A DNA stretch of 64,000 bases from Pohlia nutans. Lineage: Eukaryota; Streptophyta; Bryopsida; Bryales; Mniaceae. The position numbers and the translations under genes were made by a program. The first letter of the stretch is position 1; each line of letters starts with the position of its first letter. Positions 58,640-64,000 of this stretch are shown here, in pieces. The notes under the pieces were generated by a model. That model saw nothing but the letters and a program-made list of their open reading frames with translations. It was not told the DNA's origin and searched no databases. Location of the stretch: contig CM040102.1 in assembly GCA_022496805.1 (NCBI GenBank), forward strand, positions 558,001 through 622,000. The letters are read 5' to 3'.

Positions 58640-58830
58640 TGAGCCTAGAATGGCGAGCCTAAGAGCTGTGAGCAGGAACTTTGTGAGCCTAAGAGCTGTG
58701 AGCAGTAACTTTGTGAGCTTAGAGCCTAGAACTTGCCAAATTTAGACAAATTACTATTTATAGTAAAAAAATTGCCTTATGGCCGTGGGACCTATAACCG
58801 TGGTTTAGAATTATTTAAGAATTTTTTTCA
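58640..58830 (+). repeat. GTGAGC run plus ATAACCGTGG unit, copy 3
   Basis: GTGAGCCTAAGAGCTGTGAGC repeats are followed by GGGACCTATAACCGTGGTTT, like the copies at 15085 and 36457. No gene between here and 59177. Confidence 0.5.
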
Positions 58831-59177
58831 TTTTTTACAAGTGGATTTCCCTGAAGACACGCAAAATCTTGTAAACAGGAATTTTGTTCCAATTCCTTGG
58901 CTGCTTGAAAGATCCTAATGAACTTCTTTTTTTTAATCAAACCTAAGGGCTACCAATGGGCTCTTAGCCTCCATACACCTCTCCATACCCAACCAAGTTG
59001 ATCAACTTTATATACAATTATGAATGTAACTAGATATTGAAAAACATATATATGATCATATATCTTATGCCATAATACATATTTGATGAGGCCTTTGCAT
59101 GGATTGAGATTATGTGTGTTAGATAAGTGGAGTTGAGCTGGTTTCTAGGAATATACAGACATCGTATGTCAGCCCGG

Positions 59178-59482
59178 CACTGTAAGAAAACTTGGTAAAA
59201 ATGATCTCTAGTGAATTCAGCTACGGTTCGTTTGACTTCATTTCGTTGCGGTCCCTAAATGACTACAGCGATTGTTGTTTGCAATTTTGCAGCCTTAATA
59301 TTTGAAAAGGAATTTGAAAAATTCCAATGATATATTACACTTTCAAATTCCTTTCCAAAAATTGAGGCCGCAAAATTGCAAAATACAGTCGCTGCGGTCG
59401 TTTAGGGACTGCAACGGAATGAAGTTAAACAAACCGCAACTAAATTAGGCTGCGGTTTGTTTTACCAAGTTTTCTTATAATG
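59178..59482. mobile_element. Foldback MITE with CACTA-like ends
   Basis: A 305 bp unit starts CACTGTAAGAAAACTTGG, and its other end is the reverse complement with two mismatches. The two halves pair over nearly their whole length (for example TTGCAATTTTGCAG against CGCAAAATTGCAA). CACT-x-AAGAAAA ends resemble CACTA-family termini. No clear target duplication. It could also produce a hairpin RNA. Confidence 0.7.
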
Positions 59483-59544
59483 CAATTGTACAATGGGCTT
59501 AACAAAACTCAAAGAAGCCCATTGTTAAGCCCATTGTACAATTG
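59483..59544. repeat. Perfect 21 bp inverted repeat
   Basis: 59483-59503 and 59524-59544 are exact reverse complements around a 20 bp spacer that repeats part of the arm (GCCCATT). It adjoins the MITE directly. Confidence 0.85.
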
Positions 59545-60185
59545 TTACAAGATGGGTGGTCTCCAGAAGCATTAGAGCACCATACGATTGATTCGATGGC
59601 CAAGATGGTATCCAATTAGGACTAGCACTCTTTTTGATGCGGCCGCACTCAACCAAGGTACTAGTATTTGCATATATGTTTGGCCATATTGTTCACGTGT
59701 TCTCTTATTTGGCGAGCGGCTGCAGGTGATCTAGCCTCCCTAATAGATGTAAGCTTGTGAATCTTGGAGTTACTACTAGAAATTGTGGTGATGCATGATT
59801 TGACTCTCGGCGCGTGGTGAATGTCAACGCCAGAGAACTAAGAGGAGTGAGCTAAAGAGAGATCAAAAAGTTGAGTTTGCACCATGGCTATTAATTGCAA
59901 TGACGTGGACAAGGTGTGTGTCTCAAATTGCAAATGTTGATGGAGTTGCAAGTAAGGGCGCGGCCCGGTTTTGAATATAGCAAGCAAAGATGTACAGATG
60001 CCTCTAGAATTTTGTGTCCATCTTGAAGTTTGATCAATGTTGAACTGAAGATGCTTGTGCTGATTGTACTCATCGCAACGTTGTTTGAAATTCTCGAGCT
60101 TATCGCATTGTCCCAACAAACTCGTCGTGATATTCAAGTACATGTTGTTAATGACTAAACTATCGTCACGTGATCGTAATGGTCA
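59545..60185. other. No gene recognised
   Basis: Mixed-composition DNA. The reverse-strand frame at 59838-60143 has no motif and looks like chance. Confidence 0.4.
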
Positions 60186-61600
60186 TCTTGATTTCACAAT
60201 TATCTTGATGAGCTCGTGCTGCTTTTGGAATGCTAGTCTTCGCCCTTAGCTGTGGTGGTCTTGTGCTAGTGGTGTGATCGTGGTGGTTGTATCAGTTGTT
60301 TTGCAAATTTTGGATTTGGATTTCAAGTTCTAGTGTGGGCTAGTGAATTTATCTTTTCATCAAACCAATACTAAGCCATGGATAAGTCCTCGGTACCAAG
60401 AGCCAACTAGAGCTTTATATATTCCACTTGATCAAACTCAATGTACAACCTTTAGATAGAGGGGTACTCATCACAATGGGCACAATCTCCACGCGTTGTC
60501 GTCACGTGCTCGTCATGGTGATGTTGAGTGCATAATTATTTTGATGATGCTCCCATGCTCGTGTTAGGCCTTGGGGTTTTGGAGCTTGGGATGCTGGTCT
60601 TGGCCCTTGGCCGTGGTTGTGTTGTAGCCGTATTGTACGACATGGTGATTGTGTTTGTGGTCTTGCCAAATCTAGACTTGGATTTCTAGTCCCAGTGAAA
60701 GCTGGTGTAATTTTTTTCTATCAATCTACTAGACCATAGATGAGCAACGGCACCAAGAGCTTATTAAAACCACATCCAGTAGATCAAATTGTTATTATGA
60801 ACACTTAGTGGCAGGTACTTGTAACAACAAGCACACCCTAATCGCGTTGTCATCTCGTGATCCTCGTGGTTTAGTTGTGTGGATAATTATCTTGATGATG
60901 CTTGTGCTGGTTTTGGAATGCTGGTATGAGCCTTTGGCCATGGTGTGCATCGTTGCAAATCGTATGCGTCGTTCCAAATGATGTGCGTCGTGGTGTTTGT
61001 GCAAGTGATCTTGCAAATTCAGGATTTGGATGTCTAGTCCTAGTGGGGGCTGGTGAATTTTGTTTTCATCAAGTCAGTACTAGGTCATGGATAAGCCCTC
61101 AGTATTGAGAGCCCATCGAAGCCTCATTCCGATTGATCAAATTTCTTGTATGAACTCTTGGCAGAGGGGTACTCGTCACAACAAGATAATCCTATTTGCA
61201 TTGCCGTCAACTCGTCAAGTGCTCATCTGGATGATGTTGTATGCATAATTATCTTGATGATGCTCGTTTTGGGACTTGGTTTGCTGGTTTATGCCCTTGG
61301 CCGTGGTGGTGTTGTGGCAGTGGTGCATATCATGATGATTGTATTGATTGTTTTGGAAATTCTACATTTGAATTTTTAGTCACAGTAATGGTGATGAGTG
61401 CATAATTATTTTGTTGATGCTCGTCTTAGGACTCACTCTACTAGTATTGTCGTCACGTGCTCCTTGCGGGCATGATGTGTGCAAAATTGTCTTGTTGATG
61501 CTCATAATGGGACTTGGGGTATTGGTGTAGACCCTAGGCTGTGGTGAAGTGGCCCGGGTGCACGTCGTGGTGAAATTGTCTATAGTTGTACAAATTCAAA
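60186..61600 (+). repeat. ~350 bp tandem repeat, about four diverged units
   Basis: Units begin near 60196, 60531, 60881 and 61245 with ATAATTATCTTGATGATGCT. They continue with TTTTGGAATGCTGGT, CCCTTGGCCGTGGT, GGATTTGGATTTCTAGTC, GGCTGGTGAATTT and GGATAAGCCCTC. Further partial copies follow to 61600. Divergence is high, so the array is old. No gene. Confidence 0.75.
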
Positions 61601-61659
61601 ATCACGGACTTAATCAATAGGTTGGGGTGGGAGAGGGGTTTATTAATAAGAACGACTTA

Positions 61660-62651
61660 ATCAAAAATAAATAAAATTCTTCATGTACAAAAACGCATGC
61701 ATGATCTACAAAAAAAAATCAAGACTTTGATCAAGAGGTTGGGATGAAAGTGAGTTCTCAGGACCAAGACCACATTTACGGTGTAACACCTTGATTTAGA
61801 GATCACCTAAATTACTCGTTTAAAAATTGAAACAACTAAAAAAAATTCACATCATAGTGATAGGCAACTTGATCAAAGGGGGAACCATGAATGCACCTTC
61901 GGAGCCGAGACCCCATATAGGCCCCGCCTTTCTTGATCTCGGATCTAGGAATCACCCAAATTGATAGTTTAAAAAAAAATTAAAAAATTAAAAAAATTTC
62001 TACATGTAAAAATTACTCTCTATGATATAGTGCCAGAAAAAATTGAATTTTTTTTTCACATGTATTGTTAAAAATATCCAAAGTTTGCAGTGAAAAACTG
62101 CGAATTAACAACCATCACGGTTTTGTCAAAAACTTAAAATTCTAGATCTATAAAAAATAATGCATGATTTAAAATAAAAGACCAAGACCTTGATCAAGAG
62201 ATTGGGGTGAAAGTAGGATCTCGGGTTAGAGATCACAATTACGGCGTGACTCTTTGACCTAGTGATCATTTAATTGATTGTTTATAAATTTTTTAATAAT
62301 TGAAAAAAAAACGTTTTGCACATCGTAATGATAGACAACTTGATCAAGGGGGGTCACCATGGATAGACCCTCGGGGCCGAGACCTCATATGAGCCCTACC
62401 TTTGTTGATCTAAGTTCTAGAGATCACCCAAATTGATCGTCAAAATAAAATAATTTCCAAAATTTTTGAAATTTTTTCTACATGTACAAAATACTCTCCA
62501 TGTTACAATGCAAAAAAAAAATTTGAAAAAAAAAAAGTTTTTCACATCGCTAAAAATATCCAAAGTCTGCAGTGAAAAAAACTGCCAACCAACAACTATT
62601 ACAATTTCGTCAAAAAATTAAAATTCTAGATATATAAAAAATAATGTATGA
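61660..62651 (+). repeat. ~470 bp tandem repeat, two units
   Basis: Two units share CTTGATCAAGAGGTTGGG, GAGATCAC-x-ATTACGG-GT, ACTTGATCAA-GGGG, GGAGCCGAGACCCCATAT and AATTCTAGATCTATAAAAA (about 62136 and 62620). Confidence 0.7.
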
Positions 62652-62859
62652 TGGTTGGTGGTTGTGCTCGTGGTCTCGTCATGGACATGCAGTTGGTCAA
62701 GAGATCAAATACCAGCACCTTCGGAGGGCTCTCAGGGCCGACATCTAACTCTGAAGACACTAATGTGATCAAGTTTTCTAAATGTGCCGGTCTGTTCATG
62801 ACCGTTCTCGTGATTCCATGCTCGTGGTCTCTTTAGGGCCGTGTTTGTGGTCTTGTGTT

Positions 62860-63710
62860 GACTGTTTTAGTGGTTTTGTGATCAAGCCTTATGACCAAGG
62901 GAAGGCCGTCGGGGCCGACGCTCAAGTTTAAGGTCAAAGGTTTGATCAAAATAGTTTGTGCTTAGCTTGTGGTCTTGTTATTGATAGCTCTCCTCTCTGG
63001 TCTCGTGATGGCAGTGCCCTTGATCTTGTGATCAAGCCTTATCACCGAGGGAAGGCTATTGGGGCCGACGCCTAAGTTTAAGGTCAAAGGTTTGATCAAA
63101 ATAGTTTGTGCTTAGCTTGTGGTCTTGTTATTGATAGCTCTCCTCTCTGGTCTCGTGATGGCAGTGCCCTTGATCTTGTGATCAAGCCTTATCACCGAGG
63201 GAAGGCCATCAGGGCCGATGCCTAAGTTTAAGGTCAAAGGTTTGATCAAAATAGTTTGTGCTTAGCTTGTGGTCTTGTTATTGATAGTTGTCCTCTCTGG
63301 TCTCGTGATGGCAGTGCCCTTGATCTTGTGATCAAGCCTTATGACCAAGGGAAGGCCGTCGGGGCCGACACCCAAGTTTAAGTTCAAAGGTTTGATCAAA
63401 AAAGTTTGTGCTTAGCTTGAAGTTTTGTTATTGATAGCTGTCCTCTCTAGTCTCGTGACGGCAGTGCCCTTGATCTTGTGATCAATCCTTATGACCAAGG
63501 GAAGGCCGTCGGGGCCGACACCCAAGTTTAAGGTCAAAGGTTTGATCAAAAACGTTCGTGCCTAGCTCGTGGTCTCGTTATTGATGGCCGTCCTCTCTAG
63601 TCTCGTGATGACAGTGCCCTTAGTCTCGTGATGAAGCCTTCTTCCCTTTGGATAGCCCTCGGGGCCGACACCTAAGTTTAAGGTCAAAGGTTTGATAGGG
63701 AGGACTACCT
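62860..63710 (+). repeat. 150 bp tandem repeat, about 5.5 units
   Basis: GTGATCAAGCCTTATGACC recurs near 62878, 63028, 63178, 63328 and 63478, a strict 150 bp period. Each unit has GAAGGCCGTCGGGGCCGAC, AAGGTCAAAGGTTTGATC and GTCTCGTGATGGCAGTGCCC. Identity is high in the first four units, so it expanded recently. A partial unit ends the array. Confidence 0.9.
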
Positions 63711-64000
63711 TAGAATAGCTCTCGGGCCCAACACTCAACTGTTAGGGCACTCTATTGATAAACTACCTTGTGTTCTTCTGATGGTTTGTAATCGTGGTCT
63801 CGTTCTTGTGATGGCCTGGCTCGTGACGATCGCATTGCCAGACTCATAATGGCCGAGCTTGTGATCTCGTGTTGACTTTGATTTTTGTGTTGACATACTC
63901 AGATATTCTAGCTTGTGGTCTTCTGTTGACCATGCTCGTGGTCTCGTGCTCAAGCCCCAACACCTTGGAATTGCTCTTGGGGCTGACCCAAACTCTTGAT
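63711..64000. other. No gene recognised
   Basis: Repeats of CTCGTG and GGTCTCGT words continue from the 150 bp array in degenerate form to the window end. Confidence 0.4.

Noticed and set aside
59838..60143. A 101-codon reverse-strand frame
   Set aside because: No motif, no promoter or splice context, beside a decayed tandem array.

Overview
This is a eukaryotic, plant-type nuclear window made almost entirely of mobile and repetitive DNA. Plant signs: GT-AG introns, CACTA (En/Spm) and MULE genes of plant type, a PDR-type ABCG transporter fragment, a copia primer site matching plant initiator tRNA, scattered AAACCCTAA telomere-like words, and nonsense changes that look like decay of methylated cytosines. 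A streptophyte is clear. The odd DGQH, methylase-like and kinase-like genes make me lean to a non-seed lineage, but the clade is not resolved. I see no ordinary housekeeping gene, tRNA, rRNA or CRISPR.

Layout. (1) 1-7233: right part of a CACTA transposon. Its seven-exon gene (479-6164) can be spliced in silico to an uninterrupted 898-residue protein, and its first intron carries an antisense ABCG transporter fragment that keeps its own intron. (2) 7235-10346: a foldback element with long inverted arms, split by a 2.04 kb insertion. (3) 11.7-15.1 kb: a broken kinase-like gene between two arrays of GTCCGATC. (4) 15.1-19.5 kb: simple repeats, an orphan TATA/G-box promoter, and a reverse-strand N4/N6 amino-methylase-like pseudogene. 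(5) 19.5-28 kb: AT-rich DNA with dispersed repeats, one uncertain small ORF, and the first cluster of a 19-23 bp palindrome (core TATCCTCGACTCGAGGATA). (6) 28488-34155: a complete copia retrotransposon (reverse strand) with identical 318 bp LTRs, AATCT target duplication and an intact polyprotein, inserted into a second palindrome cluster. (7) 34.2-36.5 kb: the rest of that cluster and a broken gene with a ParB/Srx-like DGQHS motif. (8) 36988-40623: a reverse-strand MULE transposase pseudogene. (9) 42.3-58.6 kb: a 117 bp satellite (about 88 units), split by a 5965 bp hAT-like non-autonomous element (50947-56911) built of GGACGG/CCGTC arrays and TA-rich DNA. (10) 58.6-64 kb: a foldback MITE, a perfect hairpin and three further tandem families (about 350, 470 and 150 bp).

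Overall logic. The window reads as nested insertions of different ages. The copia element is youngest (identical LTRs, open frame), the CACTA gene is still open, and the MULE, DGQHS, methylase and kinase genes are decayed. A recurring theme is that several units carry their own dense arrays of a short palindromic or near-palindromic word, as transposase-binding subterminal repeats do. All family names rest on motif recognition by eye; no database search was run.
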